Positions 26,914 to 37,615 of a stretch of DNA of 64,000 nt are shown piece after piece (the first letter of the stretch is position 1; each line of letters begins with the position of its first letter). The translations under genes were made by a program, and so were the position numbers. Source of the stretch: Massilia mucilaginosa (lineage in GTDB: Bacteria; Pseudomonadota; Gammaproteobacteria; Burkholderiales; Burkholderiaceae_D); contig NZ_WHJH01000017.1 in assembly GCF_011682145.1 (NCBI RefSeq), forward strand, positions 1 through 64,000, written 5' to 3'. The notes under the pieces are model-generated. The model did no database searches. It was given only the letters and a program-made list of their open reading frames with translations, and was not told where the DNA came from.

Positions 26914-27625
26914 TGATGCCCAGGCTGATCGCCTTGACCAGTGCCTGCTGCCGGGTGTTGACGTTGAATTTCACGCGGATGTTACCGATATGAAAATTCA
27001 CCGTCGCCTCGGAGCAGAGCACGATCTTCGAGATTTCCCATGAGGACTTGCCGACCATGACCCAGTTGAGCACCTCCAGCTCGCGCTTGGTCAGGCGCGG
27101 CAGCGGTTCGGCGCCCGGCTTGGGCGCGACGAATTTGAGCGAGGACTCGAAGGCATAGTCGCGGATCAGCGACAGCGACGGCATCAGCTGGCTGATTGTG
27201 CTGTCGAACTCGCCGTTGGGCGGGGCGTCGGAAGCAAAGCTGACCACCCCGAACTCCCCGCTCGGCCCGTGGATCGGAAAGGTAATGCCGGAGCGGATGC
27301 CGTAGCCGCAGGCTTCCTCGTACATCTCGCGCTGGCCGGGGGCGTGGAAGGTATCCGGTTCCCACACGATCGGCAGCGAGCTGGTCATGCAATGGGCGAC
27401 GGTCGGGTCGACATAGTGGAGCTTGTCGGCGTCGTAGCGGGTGCGCCAGGCAGGCGCGTAATTGCTGTGCAGGAACGCGGTCTCGAGCTTGACGTGCTTG
27501 GAGCCGACCGATCCATACAATACCTGGTCGAATCCCTGGTCGTAGGCCAGCGAAAACAGGGCCGAACTCCAGCCATTCTCCTGGTCGCTTTTCAAAAGCG
27601 TCATCAGTTGTCCCATTTTCACCAT
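26888..27625 (-). CDS. luxR: LuxR-family AHL-responsive regulator
   Basis: 245 residues from ATG 27625 (AGGGAG 8 nt before). An autoinducer-binding domain with the family residues in WRTRYDADKLHYVDPTV (Trp, Tyr, Asp, Pro) and PIVWEP, YGIRSGITFPIHG is followed by a GerE-type helix-turn-helix (LTKRELEVLNWVMVGKSSWE, then SEATVNFHIGNI). It should bind the AHL made by the neighbouring synthase and activate at the lux box. The 3' overlap with rsaL is convergent. Confidence 0.93.
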   Translation of the reverse strand: MVKMGQLMTLLKSDQENGWSSALFSLAYDQGFDQVLYGSVGSKHVKLETAFLHSNYAPAWRTRYDADKLHYVDPTVAHCMTSSLPIVWEPDTFHAPGQREMYEEACGYGIRSGITFPIHGPSGEFGVVSFASDAPPNGEFDSTISQLMPSLSLIRDYAFESSLKFVAPKPGAEPLPRLTKRELEVLNWVMVGKSSWEISKIVLCSEATVNFHIGNIRVKFNVNTRQQALVKAISLGIISPEDPHR

Positions 27626-27943
27626 TGCCGTCACTCCCTTTTGTTGCCTATTTTACACAAATATCGCGTAGTGACACTAGCGCGTGCTTTGCGATTAACT
27701 AAAACGCTGAGAAATGTAACTATTTGTTAGCATTCTAGGCGCTTCGCAAGGGCTGCGCCGGACAAATTCAACTTACAATTCCCAACAGAAATGAAACTAA
27801 TAGTTACGTCGGGTTGACTTACGCCGTACAGCCAAACCCGTAGCGTAATCACAACATTGCCATGGCTGGCAACGAATTGTGCGTCGTGGAAATCTATTCT
27901 TGGGTAGGCTCTGGCAACTCGACGTTACCATCGTATCCGGATA

Positions 27944-27985
27944 GGGTAAGCTACCGGCCGGGAGGCTGATGAGGCCGTATTACCC
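27944..27985 (+). ncRNA. Possible structured leader before the c-di-GMP operon
   Basis: GGGTAA pairs with TTACCC around an inner CGGCC/GGCCG stem, about 110 bp before the GTG at 28093. The stretch 27626-28092 has no gene. It also holds a small dyad TTGCCA-TGGC-TGGCAA (27857-27872). Function unknown; no known riboswitch family is matched. Confidence 0.2.
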
Positions 27986-28092
27986 GGCCCCACTTGACTG
28001 GCTGGCGCACTGGTATACAGTTGCTGTTCCCGTCGTAAAGGGGCCCCTGAAGAATGTGATCGGCAGCCAACTACAACCAGACCTACCGCACC

Positions 28093-30003
28093 GTGCAGAT
28101 CATCCCGAAAGTGTTACTAGTCAACGATGACGCAGCCAGCCTGCTGGCGCTCGAAAGCCTGCTGTCCGCGGCCACGCGCGCGCAGCACTACGCGCTGCTC
28201 AAGGCCAGCTCCGGCCACGAAGCGCTGCGCATGGTGCTGACCCACGATTTCGCCGTGATCCTGCTGGACGCGAACATGCCCGGCATGGACGGCTTCGAAA
28301 CCGCCGAGGCGATCCATTCGCACCCGCGTTCGAGCGCGGTGCCGATCATCTTCATCACCGCCCACTACGGCGACGAACGCCATCGGCTGGAAGCCTACAG
28401 CAAGGGCGCGGCCGACTATTTGTTCACCCCGGTTATCCCGCAGGTGCTGCAAACGAAGGTGGCGGTGTTCGTCGACCTGACCCGCAAGAACCTGGAGCTG
28501 CAAGCGAAAACGCGCGAACTGTCGCTGCTCAACCAGGACCTGCGCGTGCAGCGCGTGCAAGACCTGGAGCGCATCAACCGCGCGCTGGAGCAGGAGGTGG
28601 CCGAACGCAAGGTGGCCGAGCAGCGCGCGCAGGCGCTCTCGATCCGCGATCCGCTGACCAACCTGGTCAACCGCCGCTCGCTGATCGCCCAGCTCGAACA
28701 CGCGGTCGCCACGGCCGACCGCCACGGTGGCGAATTCGCGCTGCTGTTCCTCGATCTGGACCGCTTCAAGCAGATCAACGACACCCTGGGACACGAAGTG
28801 GGCGACGAATTGCTGCGCCAGGTCGCCGCGCGCCTGCTGGCGGCGGTGCGCGTGTCGGACGTGGTGGCGCGCCTGGGCGGCGACGAATTCGTGGTGCTGC
28901 TGGAGGGGCGCGGCGCGGCCGCCAACGCGGCCAGGGTGGCGCGCAAGATCGAGCAGGCGCACACGCGTCCCTTCGAGATCAACGGCCAGCGCATCGCCAC
29001 CTCCACCAGCATCGGCATCGGCCTGTACCCGCAGGACGCAAACAGCGCCGCGCAGCTGATGAAAAACGCCGACACCGCCATGTACCACGCCAAGCAGCAC
29101 CGGCGCGGCAGCATCGAATTCTTCCGCGAAGAGCTCAACACGCGCGAACGCGAGCGCGCCCAGTGGGTGGCCGAACTGCAGGCCGCGCTCCAAGGCAAGC
29201 AATTCGAACTGCTGTTCCAGCCGCGCGCCGCCCTGCCCGACGGCGCGGTCGTAGCGGTCGAAGCGCTGCTGTACTGGCGCCATCCGCGCCACGGCCTGAT
29301 CGCCGCGGCGCGCTTTTTGCCCGACGTGGCCGATAGCCTGCTGCTCGAACAAGTGTGCGAATGGATGCTGGGCGCGGCCTGCGCCGAAGCGGCGGCCTGG
29401 CGCGCCGGTTCAGCGCGGACGGCGGCGCAGGTGGCGCGGGTGGTCATGGCGGTCGACCTGGCGCTGCTCCAGATCCGCCCCGAACTGGCCGCGCGCGTGC
29501 TGGCGCACCTGCGCGCCTGCAAGCTGCCGGCCGGCTGGCTGGAGCTCGAAATTCCCGAACACCTGCTGCTCGACACGCGCGACAGCGCCGCCGTGCTGCG
29601 CCAGCTCAAAGCGGCCGGGGTGCGCCTGACGGTCGACGACTTCGGCAGCGCCGGCGCGGCCCTGGCCATGCTGCGCGACCTGCCGTTCGACGCCATCAAG
29701 ATCGACCGCGCGTTCGTGCGCGCCATCGGGGTCGAGCGCGGCACCGACATGGCGGCCGCCATCGTCCACCTCGGGCGCGCGCTCGGCCTGCGCGTGCTGG
29801 CCCAGGGTGTGCACAGCGCCGAACAGCTGGCCGTTTTGAAGTCGCTCGGCTGCGACGAGTACCAGGGCGAACTGCTCAGCCCTCCCCTGTCCGCAGCCGG
29901 CATGCTGGCACTGCTGCAGGCCCGACCGACCAACCAGATAACGAGCCCGAACACGAGTCAGGCCGCTCTTTCAACTCCCAAAAAACGAGGACAAAGCCGA
30001 TGA
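28093..30003 (+). CDS. Response regulator with GGDEF and degenerate EAL domain
   Basis: 636 residues from a GTG (no upstream ATG before a stop). The receiver (1-120) has Asp12, Asp13 and acceptor Asp59, but the usual KP Lys is Thr (LFTPVIPQ). A coiled coil (about 125-175) and a GGDEF domain with intact GGDEF ([12 protein letters not shown]) follow, so c-di-GMP synthesis is likely. The EAL domain keeps EALLYW and VDDFGSAG, but the N-x-S Asn is lost, the AEGVE Glu is Gln (LAQGVH), and EIPE replaces E-L-T-E. The phosphodiesterase is probably dead and may bind rather than cut c-di-GMP. It overlaps the next gene by ATGA. Confidence 0.88.
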   Translation: MQIIPKVLLVNDDAASLLALESLLSAATRAQHYALLKASSGHEALRMVLTHDFAVILLDANMPGMDGFETAEAIHSHPRSSAVPIIFITAHYGDERHRLEAYSKGAADYLFTPVIPQVLQTKVAVFVDLTRKNLELQAKTRELSLLNQDLRVQRVQDLERINRALEQEVAERKVAEQRAQALSIRDPLTNLVNRRSLIAQLEHAVATADRHGGEFALLFLDLDRFKQINDTLGHEVGDELLRQVAARLLAAVRVSDVVARLGGDEFVVLLEGRGAAANAARVARKIEQAHTRPFEINGQRIATSTSIGIGLYPQDANSAAQLMKNADTAMYHAKQHRRGSIEFFREELNTRERERAQWVAELQAALQGKQFELLFQPRAALPDGAVVAVEALLYWRHPRHGLIAAARFLPDVADSLLLEQVCEWMLGAACAEAAAWRAGSARTAAQVARVVMAVDLALLQIRPELAARVLAHLRACKLPAGWLELEIPEHLLLDTRDSAAVLRQLKAAGVRLTVDDFGSAGAALAMLRDLPFDAIKIDRAFVRAIGVERGTDMAAAIVHLGRALGLRVLAQGVHSAEQLAVLKSLGCDEYQGELLSPPLSAAGMLALLQARPTNQITSPNTSQAALSTPKKRGQSR

Positions 30004-33000
30004 ACAACATGACCGACATGGCCGATGAACTGGACATCAAGCTCCTGCTATCGACCCTGATGGCGCTCAAAAAAGGCGACTTCACGGCGCGCATGCCATC
30101 CGACTGGAGCGGCATTTCGGGCAAGATCGCCGATACCCTGAACGACATCATCGAGACCAAGGAAAAGATGGTGCAGGCGGTCACCGACGTCTCGCGCGTG
30201 GTCGGCGCCGAAGGCAAACTGGCGCAGCGCGCCTCGGTCCCGAACGTGGTGGGCGGCTGGGCCACCATCATCAGCTCCGTCAACACCCTGATCGACGACC
30301 TGGTGCGCCCGACCACGGAAATGGCGCGCGTGATCGGCGCGGTGGCCAAGGGCGACCTGTCGCAGACCATGGCGCTGGAAGTGGACGGCCATCCGCTCAA
30401 GGGCCAGTACCTGCACGCCGCCACCACCGCCAACACGATGGTGGCGCAGCTCTCCTCGTTCTCGTCGGAAGTCACGCGCGTTGCGCGCGAAGTCGGCACC
30501 GAAGGAAAACTCGGCGGCCAGGCGCAGGTCAAAGACGTTGCCGGCACCTGGAAGGACTTGACCGACTCGGTCAACTCGATGGCGGGCAACCTGACCTCGC
30601 AGGTGCGTAACATCGCCGAAGTGACGACGGCCGTGGCCAATGGCGACTTGTCCAAGAAAATCACGGTGGACGTGCGCGGCGAGATCCTGCAACTGAAAGA
30701 CACCATCAACGTCATGGTGGACCAGCTGCGCTCCTTCGCGTCGGAAGTCACGCGCGTGGCGCGCGAGGTGGGTACCGAAGGAAAACTCGGCGGCCAGGCC
30801 TACGTGCCGGGGGTGGGCGGCACCTGGAAGGACTTGACCGACAACGTGAACTTCATGGCGTCCAACCTGACCGGCCAGGTGAGGAACATCGCGGCGGTGA
30901 CCACCGCCGTGGCGAACGGCGACCTCTCCAAAAAAATCACGGTGGACGTCAAGGGCGAGATTCTCGAACTCAAAAACACCATCAACGTGATGGTGGACCA
31001 GTTGTCTTCTTTTGCGTCGGAAGTGACGCGGGTGGCGCGCGAGGTGGGTACCGAAGGCAAGCTCGGTGGCCAGGCGCAGGTGAAAGGCGTGGCCGGTACG
31101 TGGAAGGATTTGACCGACTCGGTCAACTCGATGGCGGGCAACCTCACCGGCCAGGTGCGCAACATCGCGGACGTGACCACCGCCGTGGCGAACGGCGACT
31201 TGTCGAAGAAGATCACGGTGGACGTCAAGGGCGAGATCCTGGAACTGAAAAACACCATCAACGTGATGGTCGACCAGTTGAACTCCTTCGCGTCGGAAGT
31301 GACGCGCGTGGCGCGCGAGGTGGGCACCGAAGGCAAACTCGGTGGCCAGGCCAACGTGCCCGGCGTGGCCGGCACCTGGAAAGACTTGACCGACGGCGTG
31401 AACTCGATGGCGGGTAACCTCACGGGCCAGGTGCGTAACATCGCCGACGTGACCACCGCCGTGGCGAACGGCGACCTGTCCAAGAAAATCACGGTGGACG
31501 TCAAAGGCGAAATCCTGGAGCTGAAAAACACGATTAACGTGATGGTGGACCAATTGTCCTCCTTCGCGTCGGAAGTGACGCGCGTGGCGCGCGAAGTCGG
31601 TACCGAAGGAAAACTGGGCGGCCAGGCCTACGTGCCGGGCGTGGGCGGCACCTGGAAGGACTTGACCGACAACGTGAACTTCATGGCATCCAACCTCACC
31701 GGCCAGGTGCGCAACATCGCGGCGGTGACGACCGCCGTGGCGCGCGGCGACTTGTCGAAAAAGATCACGGTGGACGTGAAAGGCGAGATCCTGGAACTGA
31801 AAGACACCATCAACGTGATGGTGGACCAATTATCGTCATTTGCATCGGAAGTGACGCGGGTGGCGCGCGAGGTCGGTACCGAGGGCAAGCTGGGCGGTCA
31901 GGCCAACGTGTCCGGCGTGGCCGGTACCTGGAAGGACTTGACCGAAAACGTCAACCAGCTGGCCGCGAACCTGACCAACCAGGTGCGCGCGATTGCCGAG
32001 GTGGCGACGGCGGTGACGCGCGGCGACTTGTCGCGCTCGATCCAGGTGGAAGCGCGCGGCGAGGTGTCCTACCTCAAGGACAACATCAACGAGATGATCC
32101 GCAACCTCAAGGAAACCACGCAGAAGAATGCGCAGCAGGATTGGCTCAAGACCAACCTGGCGCGCTTTACGCGCCTGCTGCAAGGGCAGCGCGACTTGCA
32201 GGCGGTGACAAAGCTGATCCTGTCCGAACTGGCGCCGCTGGTCTCGGCCCACCACGGCGTGTTCTACATGATGGACTCGCAGGAGCTCGACGCGCGCCTG
32301 CGCATGATCGCCAGCTACGGCTACCGCTCCAGCCGCAAGCTGGCCACCTCCTTCCTGCCGGGCGAAGGGCTGGTCGGCCAGTGCGCGCTGGAGAAAACCC
32401 GCATCTGGCTGACCGACGTGCCGCGCGATTACATCGTGGTCTCGTCGGGCCTGGGCGCGGCGCCGCCAACCAACATCGTGGTGCTGCCGATCCTGTTCGA
32501 GCAGCAGGTCAAGGCGGTGATCGAAATCGCCTCGCTCGACCGCTTCACCGAAACCCACCTCTCCTTCCTCGACCAGCTGATGGAGTCGATCGGCGTGGTG
32601 CTCAACACGATCGAAGCGAACAGCCGTACCGAGTCGCTGCTGACGCAGTCGCAGTCGCTGGCGCAGGAACTGCAGCAGACCAACCAGGAACTGGCCGAAA
32701 AGGCGCGCCTGCTGTCCGAACAGAACATCGAGGTGGAACGCAAGAACCGCGAGGTGGAGCAGGCCAAGCTGGCGCTGGAAGAAAAGGCGACCCAGCTGGC
32801 GCTGTCGTCCAAGTACAAATCCGAGTTCCTGGCGAATATGTCGCACGAGTTGCGCACCCCGCTCAACTCCCTGCTCATTCTCGCGCAGCAGTTGTCGGAT
32901 AACCCGGAGGGCAACCTCTCGGGAAAGCAAGTAGAGTTCGCAAAGACGATCCACGGTTCCGGATCGGACCTGCTGACTCTGATTAATGACATTCTCGACC

Positions 33001-34886
33001 TGTCCAAGATCGAATCCGGAACCGTGACACTCGACGTGTCGGAATACCGTTTCTCGAACTTGCGTAACTACGTCGACCGCACCTTCCGCCACATGGCCGA
33101 AGCCAAGCACCTGGGCTTCACGGTGCTGCTGGCGGACGCCCTGCCGACCGCCGTGATGACCGACACCACGCGCCTGCAGCAGGTGCTGAAAAACCTGCTG
33201 TCGAACGCCTTCAAGTTCACCAGCCACGGCGAAGTCGCGCTCGAAATTTCGATCGTCACCAGCGGCTGGACCAGCGACCACCCGAACCTGGTGCATGCCG
33301 ACGCGGTGCTGGCGTTTTCGGTGCGCGACACCGGCGTGGGCATTGCGTCCGACAAGCTGCAACTGATTTTCGAAGCCTTCCAGCAGGCCGACGGCTCGAC
33401 CGCCCGCAAGTACGGCGGCACCGGCCTCGGGCTGTCGATTTCGCGCGAACTGGCGCGCCTCCTGGGCGGCGAAATCCGGGTCGAATCGGTGGTCAACACC
33501 GGCTCCACCTTTACCCTGTTCCTGCCTTACAACCGGGCCGGCTTCATCAACTACGACCAGGCGCGCCAGCCGCAGCCCGCACGCCTGGCGCCGCCGCCGT
33601 CGACCGTGGTGGTTGCCAGCAGCGTGACGGCGCACGACGGCAGCGCGGCGGCGGCGCAAGGGCAACTGGTCGAATACCCGCCGATGCTGGACGACCGCGG
33701 CCTGATCGCGCCGGGCGACCCGTCGGTGCTGATCATCGAGGACGACGAAACCTTCGCCAAGGAGGTGATGGAATTCGCGCGCGAGAAGAACTTCAAGGCG
33801 ATCGTGACGCACCAGGGCGACTCGGCGCTGTCGCTGGCGCGCGACTACCTGCCGTCGGCCATCCTGCTCGACCTCGACCTGCCGCACATCGACGGCTTCA
33901 CGGTGCTCGACCGCCTGAAACGCGACCCGAGCACGCGCCACATTCCGGTGCACGTGATGTCCACCCTGCACGAGCGCGAACGGGCACTGCGCCAGGGCGC
34001 CATTTCGTATATCGGCAAACCGGTCGAACGCGACGCGCTGCAAGAAGAATTCACGCGCATCCAGAAGTTCTTATTGGGCGGCAAACGCAGCCTGCTGGTG
34101 GTCGATGACGAAAAAATGCAGCGCGATTCGATCGTGGCCCTGATCGGCGACGCCGACCTGCGCATCGTGGCCGTGGAAACCGGCGAAGCGGCTTTGGCGT
34201 CGCTGCGCGGCTCGCACTTCGACTGCATGGTGCTGGACCTGACCCTGCCCGACATCAGCGGCTTCGATCTGCTCGACGTGATCGGCAAGGACCCTGCCCT
34301 GCGCGACCTGCCGATCGTGATCTATACCGCCAAGGAATTGAGCCGCAAGGAAGTGACCAAGCTCAAACGCTACGCCAAGACCATCGTCATCAAGGATGCG
34401 CGTTCGCCCGAACGCCTGCTCGATGAAACGGCCCTGTTCCTGCACCGCTCGCACGCCTCGCTGCCGGAACTGCAGCGCCGCATGCTGGAAGAAATCCACG
34501 CGGCCGATGGCGGCCTGGCCGGACGCAAGGTGCTGATCGTCGACGATGACCTGCGCAACATCTTCGCCCTGTCGTCGCTGCTGGAACGCCAGCAGATGCA
34601 GGTCTCGTTCGCCGAAAATGGCCGCGACGGCATCGAGGTGCTGGAAAACGACCCGACCATCGAGATCGTTTTGATGGACATCATGATGCCGGAGATGGAC
34701 GGCTACGACACCATGCGCGCGATCCGGCGCATACCGAAGTTCAAGTCGCTGCCGATCATCACCTTGACCGCCAAGGCGATGAAGGGCGACCGCGACAAGT
34801 GCATCGCCGCCGGAGCATCGGACTACATCACCAAGCCGGTCGACGTGGCCCAGCTGCTGTCGCTGATGCGGGTGTGGCTGCATTGA
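30000..34886 (+). CDS. Giant soluble poly-HAMP hybrid histidine kinase with three receivers
   Basis: 1628 residues, no membrane segment. The start overlaps the previous stop (ATGA) with GAGGAC before it. A short N-terminal HAMP-like stretch is followed by six near-identical 92-residue HAMP units (about 155-705), each with [20 protein letters not shown]. Then come a GAF domain (about 715-870), a coiled coil, HisKA ([12 protein letters not shown]-type, here [12 protein letters not shown], His949), HATPase ([21 protein letters not shown]), and three receivers beginning near 1240 (LIIEDDE), 1363 (LVVDDEK) and 1509 (LIVDDDL). Poly-HAMP kinases of this design resemble fungal group III osmosensors. 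The output is probably the coupled GGDEF regulator upstream. Confidence 0.95.
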   Translation: MNNMTDMADELDIKLLLSTLMALKKGDFTARMPSDWSGISGKIADTLNDIIETKEKMVQAVTDVSRVVGAEGKLAQRASVPNVVGGWATIISSVNTLIDDLVRPTTEMARVIGAVAKGDLSQTMALEVDGHPLKGQYLHAATTANTMVAQLSSFSSEVTRVAREVGTEGKLGGQAQVKDVAGTWKDLTDSVNSMAGNLTSQVRNIAEVTTAVANGDLSKKITVDVRGEILQLKDTINVMVDQLRSFASEVTRVAREVGTEGKLGGQAYVPGVGGTWKDLTDNVNFMASNLTGQVRNIAAVTTAVANGDLSKKITVDVKGEILELKNTINVMVDQLSSFASEVTRVAREVGTEGKLGGQAQVKGVAGTWKDLTDSVNSMAGNLTGQVRNIADVTTAVANGDLSKKITVDVKGEILELKNTINVMVDQLNSFASEVTRVAREVGTEGKLGGQANVPGVAGTWKDLTDGVNSMAGNLTGQVRNIADVTTAVANGDLSKKITVDVKGEILELKNTINVMVDQLSSFASEVTRVAREVGTEGKLGGQAYVPGVGGTWKDLTDNVNFMASNLTGQVRNIAAVTTAVARGDLSKKITVDVKGEILELKDTINVMVDQLSSFASEVTRVAREVGTEGKLGGQANVSGVAGTWKDLTENVNQLAANLTNQVRAIAEVATAVTRGDLSRSIQVEARGEVSYLKDNINEMIRNLKETTQKNAQQDWLKTNLARFTRLLQGQRDLQAVTKLILSELAPLVSAHHGVFYMMDSQELDARLRMIASYGYRSSRKLATSFLPGEGLVGQCALEKTRIWLTDVPRDYIVVSSGLGAAPPTNIVVLPILFEQQVKAVIEIASLDRFTETHLSFLDQLMESIGVVLNTIEANSRTESLLTQSQSLAQELQQTNQELAEKARLLSEQNIEVERKNREVEQAKLALEEKATQLALSSKYKSEFLANMSHELRTPLNSLLILAQQLSDNPEGNLSGKQVEFAKTIHGSGSDLLTLINDILDLSKIESGTVTLDVSEYRFSNLRNYVDRTFRHMAEAKHLGFTVLLADALPTAVMTDTTRLQQVLKNLLSNAFKFTSHGEVALEISIVTSGWTSDHPNLVHADAVLAFSVRDTGVGIASDKLQLIFEAFQQADGSTARKYGGTGLGLSISRELARLLGGEIRVESVVNTGSTFTLFLPYNRAGFINYDQARQPQPARLAPPPSTVVVASSVTAHDGSAAAAQGQLVEYPPMLDDRGLIAPGDPSVLIIEDDETFAKEVMEFAREKNFKAIVTHQGDSALSLARDYLPSAILLDLDLPHIDGFTVLDRLKRDPSTRHIPVHVMSTLHERERALRQGAISYIGKPVERDALQEEFTRIQKFLLGGKRSLLVVDDEKMQRDSIVALIGDADLRIVAVETGEAALASLRGSHFDCMVLDLTLPDISGFDLLDVIGKDPALRDLPIVIYTAKELSRKEVTKLKRYAKTIVIKDARSPERLLDETALFLHRSHASLPELQRRMLEEIHAADGGLAGRKVLIVDDDLRNIFALSSLLERQQMQVSFAENGRDGIEVLENDPTIEIVLMDIMMPEMDGYDTMRAIRRIPKFKSLPIITLTAKAMKGDRDKCIAAGASDYITKPVDVAQLLSLMRVWLH
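30465..32120 (+). repeat. Six 276-bp tandem repeats encoding HAMP units
   Basis: The motif TCGGAAGT(C/G)ACGCG occurs at 30465, 30741, 31017, 31293, 31569 and 31845, exactly 276 bp apart. Copies 2 and 5 are the closest relatives (both [19 protein letters not shown]), which points to duplication of a three-unit block. Confidence 0.95.
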
Positions 34887-35725
34887 ACGGGCCGCTTCGG
34901 CAGGCCGGTGCGCCGGCCATCGAGGAGCTGGAAATCGACCTGCTTCTGGAAGGCGTTTTCCAGCGCTACGGCTTCGACTTCCGCGCCTACGACCGGCCCG
35001 GCCTGAAACGGCGGGTGCTGGGCTTGATGGCCGAGCGCGCACTGGCGACGGTGTCGCTGTTGCAGGACCGGGTGCTGCACGACCCGGCTGCCGCCTCGAC
35101 CCTGCTGCGCGCGCTGAGCGTGCGGCCGGCGTTGCTGTTCGACGACCCGGAACAGGTGCGCCAGACGCGCGAGGTGCTCGCTGGCTGCCTGCGCGCGTCG
35201 GCGCTGCCCAAAGTGTGGCTGGCCGAATGCGCGCATGCGGAGGAAGCGTGGTCGCTGGCGATTTTGCTGGCCGAGCAGCAGATGCATCATCGCACCGAGA
35301 TTTTTGCCACCGTCGCCAACGAGGAACTGCTGGCCGAAGCGCTGGAGGCCAGCATTCCGATGGAGCGCATGGCGCAATACCAGGAGAACTACCTGAAAAG
35401 CGGCGGGACGGCCCACCTGGCCGATTTTTTCGAGGTGCGCGGCAAGCGCGCCGTGCTGCTGCCGGCGCTGCGCAGCCGCATCACGTGGGCCCAGTACAAC
35501 CTGGTGACGGATGCCTCGTTCAACGAATTCCAGCTGATTTTATGCCCGCGCGCACTGGCCGATTTCGGCCCGCTGCTGCGCCAGCGCGCGCTGCGCCTGT
35601 TCCACGACAGCCTGGCGCTGTTCGGGGTGCTGGGCATCGACCGCGAACTGGCGCCGGGCGACACGCTGGCGACCAGCTACCAGCCGGTGTTCGCGCACCA
35701 GGCGTGGTACAAGCGCGTCGCGTAG
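34874..35725 (+). CDS. Degenerate CheR-like methyltransferase-fold protein
   Basis: About 283 residues. The start is uncertain: GTG 34874 or TTG 34883, both inside the end of the kinase gene. It follows the CheR plan: YGFDFRAYDRPGLKRRV, then WLAECAHAEEAWSLAILLAE at the S-adenosylmethionine loop, IFATVANEELL, then WAQYNLV and ILCPRALADF. The Gly residues of the cofactor loop (normally AGCATGEEPYS) and the Asn of CRN are lost, so methylation is doubtful. It probably works as a partner or adaptor for the coupled kinase. Confidence 0.75.
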   Translation: MAALNGPLRQAGAPAIEELEIDLLLEGVFQRYGFDFRAYDRPGLKRRVLGLMAERALATVSLLQDRVLHDPAAASTLLRALSVRPALLFDDPEQVRQTREVLAGCLRASALPKVWLAECAHAEEAWSLAILLAEQQMHHRTEIFATVANEELLAEALEASIPMERMAQYQENYLKSGGTAHLADFFEVRGKRAVLLPALRSRITWAQYNLVTDASFNEFQLILCPRALADFGPLLRQRALRLFHDSLALFGVLGIDRELAPGDTLATSYQPVFAHQAWYKRVA

Positions 35726-35749
35726 CGCGTCGCGTAGCGCGTCGCCTAG
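35714..35749 (+). repeat. Three 12-bp tandem repeats carrying stop codons
   Basis: CGCGTCGCGTAG occurs twice, then CGCGTCGCCTAG. Copy 1 supplies the CheR-like stop, and copy 3 contains the stop of the convergent gene. Confidence 0.8.
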
Positions 35750-37032
35750 CCGATATTCAGGCGCGCCTGGTCATCGCGGTCGATCAGGCGCTCGATGAGC
35801 GCATCCATCTGTCCGGAAATCAGCGCGTCCAGGCTCATGCTGCCTGTCAGTTTACCTTTCAGCATGGCCTTCACTTGCGGGAGCATCTTGTTCCAGTTGT
35901 TCTGGTCGTAGGCAAGGCTGCCGAAACGGCCCTCGCGGTCGAAGAACAGGTGCGTGTATCGGTTGTCGCTGTTCTTGACGTGGCCGAAGATGAAGAAATT
36001 CGCATCGAGGCGGCTGATCTCGGCCTCCGTGAAAAACTCCTCGAACTCCCAGCGGTCGCCCCACAGATTGCAGATCATGTGAACAAAGCCGCCGAACAGG
36101 ATCATGCTGCGGTGCTGCGCCGCGTAGATCCGCAGCGAGCCGTCCGCTTCCGGGTCCTGCACCTCGATGCTGCCGCGTTCGAGGTAGAGCGCGCGCAAGG
36201 CGGCAGGTAGCGTGAGGTTCCATGTTTGTTCGCGCGCAGCCAGATCGGAAGGTGCGACCGCTTTGCATTCGACAGTGAAGTAACCGTCCCACACAGGGCT
36301 TTCGCGCACCACGCGCAGTTCGTGGGCAATCGCGCGAAAGCGTTCGAGAGCCGCTTGCCATGTCTCGCCAGGCTCGCCTTTGCGCAGGCGCTCGACGGGA
36401 TGGGCCGCCTTGAACGCCAGATAGTCCGGGTCGTTCAGGTACGCCAGCAGCGCGGGGGCGTCGATGTTGATCGCATGGATTCTGCCGGCCTTGTATGCCA
36501 GGTGGTGCAGGCTGTCGAAGAAGCCATCGCGGTAGCGCTGCGGCGCGCTTTGGCAGGCGCCCAGGTAAATGGCGGCACGTTGCTGGTATCTGTCCAGGAA
36601 GGGATCGTCGTCCTCGGCGTCGCTTGCGACCAGGCGAAAGCAACGGTCGATCAGCGCCACGGCGGTGTCGGCATCGCCCCGGTCGGCGGCGAGTCGGGCG
36701 AGGCCGGTCAATGCGGCGCGCACATTGGCCAGCGTGATGAGCTCTTCATCGTCCAGGTCGTCCTCGTCAATCGGAAAACGTTCGAGCACGGCCTCGCAGG
36801 TCGCCGCCAGGTCGCCGGGCAGGCCGAGTTGGTCGAGGCACGCAAGCCGAAGCTGGAAGTACCCGCTCCAGGTGGCGTCTTCGTCGTCAAGCGCGTCGTC
36901 GTCGGACAGTTCTTCGAGTATCGGCAGCGCCTCGTCGGCCAACGCCAACGCCGCGGCATATTCTTTTTTACGTAACTGGACGCCAGCTTTACGCAGCAGT
37001 CCGGTCAGTTTGGTGAGGGTCTTTTTCGGCAT
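35746..37032 (-). CDS. TPR-like protein with SMI1/KNR4-type C-terminus
   Basis: 428 residues from ATG 37032, with a weak GGA before it. The N-terminal 200 residues are acidic helical repeats (KEYAAALALADEALPILEEL, then DLDDEELITLANVRAAL). The C-terminal part contains LPAALRALYLERGSIEVQDP and IYAAQHRSMILFGG, which resembles SMI1/KNR4 (SUKH) domains, typical immunity proteins to nuclease and other polymorphic toxins. A tetratricopeptide plus SUKH fusion is unusual. No toxin gene is adjacent, so the immunity reading is inference. It is convergent with the CheR-like gene. Confidence 0.6.
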   Translation of the reverse strand: MPKKTLTKLTGLLRKAGVQLRKKEYAAALALADEALPILEELSDDDALDDEDATWSGYFQLRLACLDQLGLPGDLAATCEAVLERFPIDEDDLDDEELITLANVRAALTGLARLAADRGDADTAVALIDRCFRLVASDAEDDDPFLDRYQQRAAIYLGACQSAPQRYRDGFFDSLHHLAYKAGRIHAINIDAPALLAYLNDPDYLAFKAAHPVERLRKGEPGETWQAALERFRAIAHELRVVRESPVWDGYFTVECKAVAPSDLAAREQTWNLTLPAALRALYLERGSIEVQDPEADGSLRIYAAQHRSMILFGGFVHMICNLWGDRWEFEEFFTEAEISRLDANFFIFGHVKNSDNRYTHLFFDREGRFGSLAYDQNNWNKMLPQVKAMLKGKLTGSMSLDALISGQMDALIERLIDRDDQARLNIG

Positions 37033-37165
37033 TTTCCAGCCAGTCTGGTCAGATAGCAGGCATGGCGTTGATTTGCGACATTGAAGAATGACTTGCAATC
37101 ATCTGCTATTTGCGACAACAATACAAGCTGCGGCAGGTCATTCGAGATGAGACGGGAGCATTACC

Positions 37166-37615
37166 ATGACACAGGAAACGATTGATCACGCTACCTTGGC
37201 CAAGCTGACAGAAGCCAACGGCGTACAGGGTGCCCGTATCATAGGCCAGCCTGGCGGTTGGGGGATCGTGATCAAGTCCGGCGCGACCGAACGCGCCCTG
37301 ACCGCCCAACGCAGTCGGCAAGCTCGCCTCTTCCGTAAATTTGAGACACTGGTTGGCTATCTGAAGGGTGTGGGAATCGTCAACTTCGATGTTGACGCCA
37401 CAAATTGGAATGCCGACACACTCGCCAACCGGCAGCGACCGGATACGTCTGCCGCCATGAAGCAGACTCACGAAGCGGCTGCGTACGACAAATGGCTAAA
37501 GGCGGAAGTTCAGGAAGCCATTGATGACACCAGTCCGACAATTCCCCATGATGAGGTGGCTCGTAACATTCGCGCAGCCATCACGGCGGTAAGGTCGAAG
37601 CGTGTACCGGCTTGA
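37166..37615 (+). CDS. Antitoxin of a RelE/ParE-type module, extended form
   Basis: 149 residues; GGGAG lies 8 nt before the ATG. The last 45 residues (AAYDKWLKAEVQEAIDDTSP, then IPHDEVARNI) have the form of antitoxins that wrap a RelE/ParE toxin. The first 100 residues are an extra domain not seen in short antitoxins, with VQGARIIGQPGGWGIVIKSG, and may bind DNA or another partner. It overlaps the toxin gene by 14 nt, the usual coupling that keeps antitoxin ahead of toxin. Confidence 0.8.
   Translation: MTQETIDHATLAKLTEANGVQGARIIGQPGGWGIVIKSGATERALTAQRSRQARLFRKFETLVGYLKGVGIVNFDVDATNWNADTLANRQRPDTSAAMKQTHEAAAYDKWLKAEVQEAIDDTSPTIPHDEVARNIRAAITAVRSKRVPA

Noticed and set aside
27626-28092. A c-di-GMP (GEMM) riboswitch before the GGDEF gene
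   Set aside because: The conserved GEMM core sequences are not found; only simple stems are seen.
30465-32120. Regular repeats that might suggest a CRISPR array
   Set aside because: The 276-bp period and unbroken reading frame show protein repeats, not short repeats with spacers.
30048-34043. Long minus-strand open frames with internal repeats
   Set aside because: They mirror the HAMP array and kinase on the plus strand; the repeats come from the coding strand.
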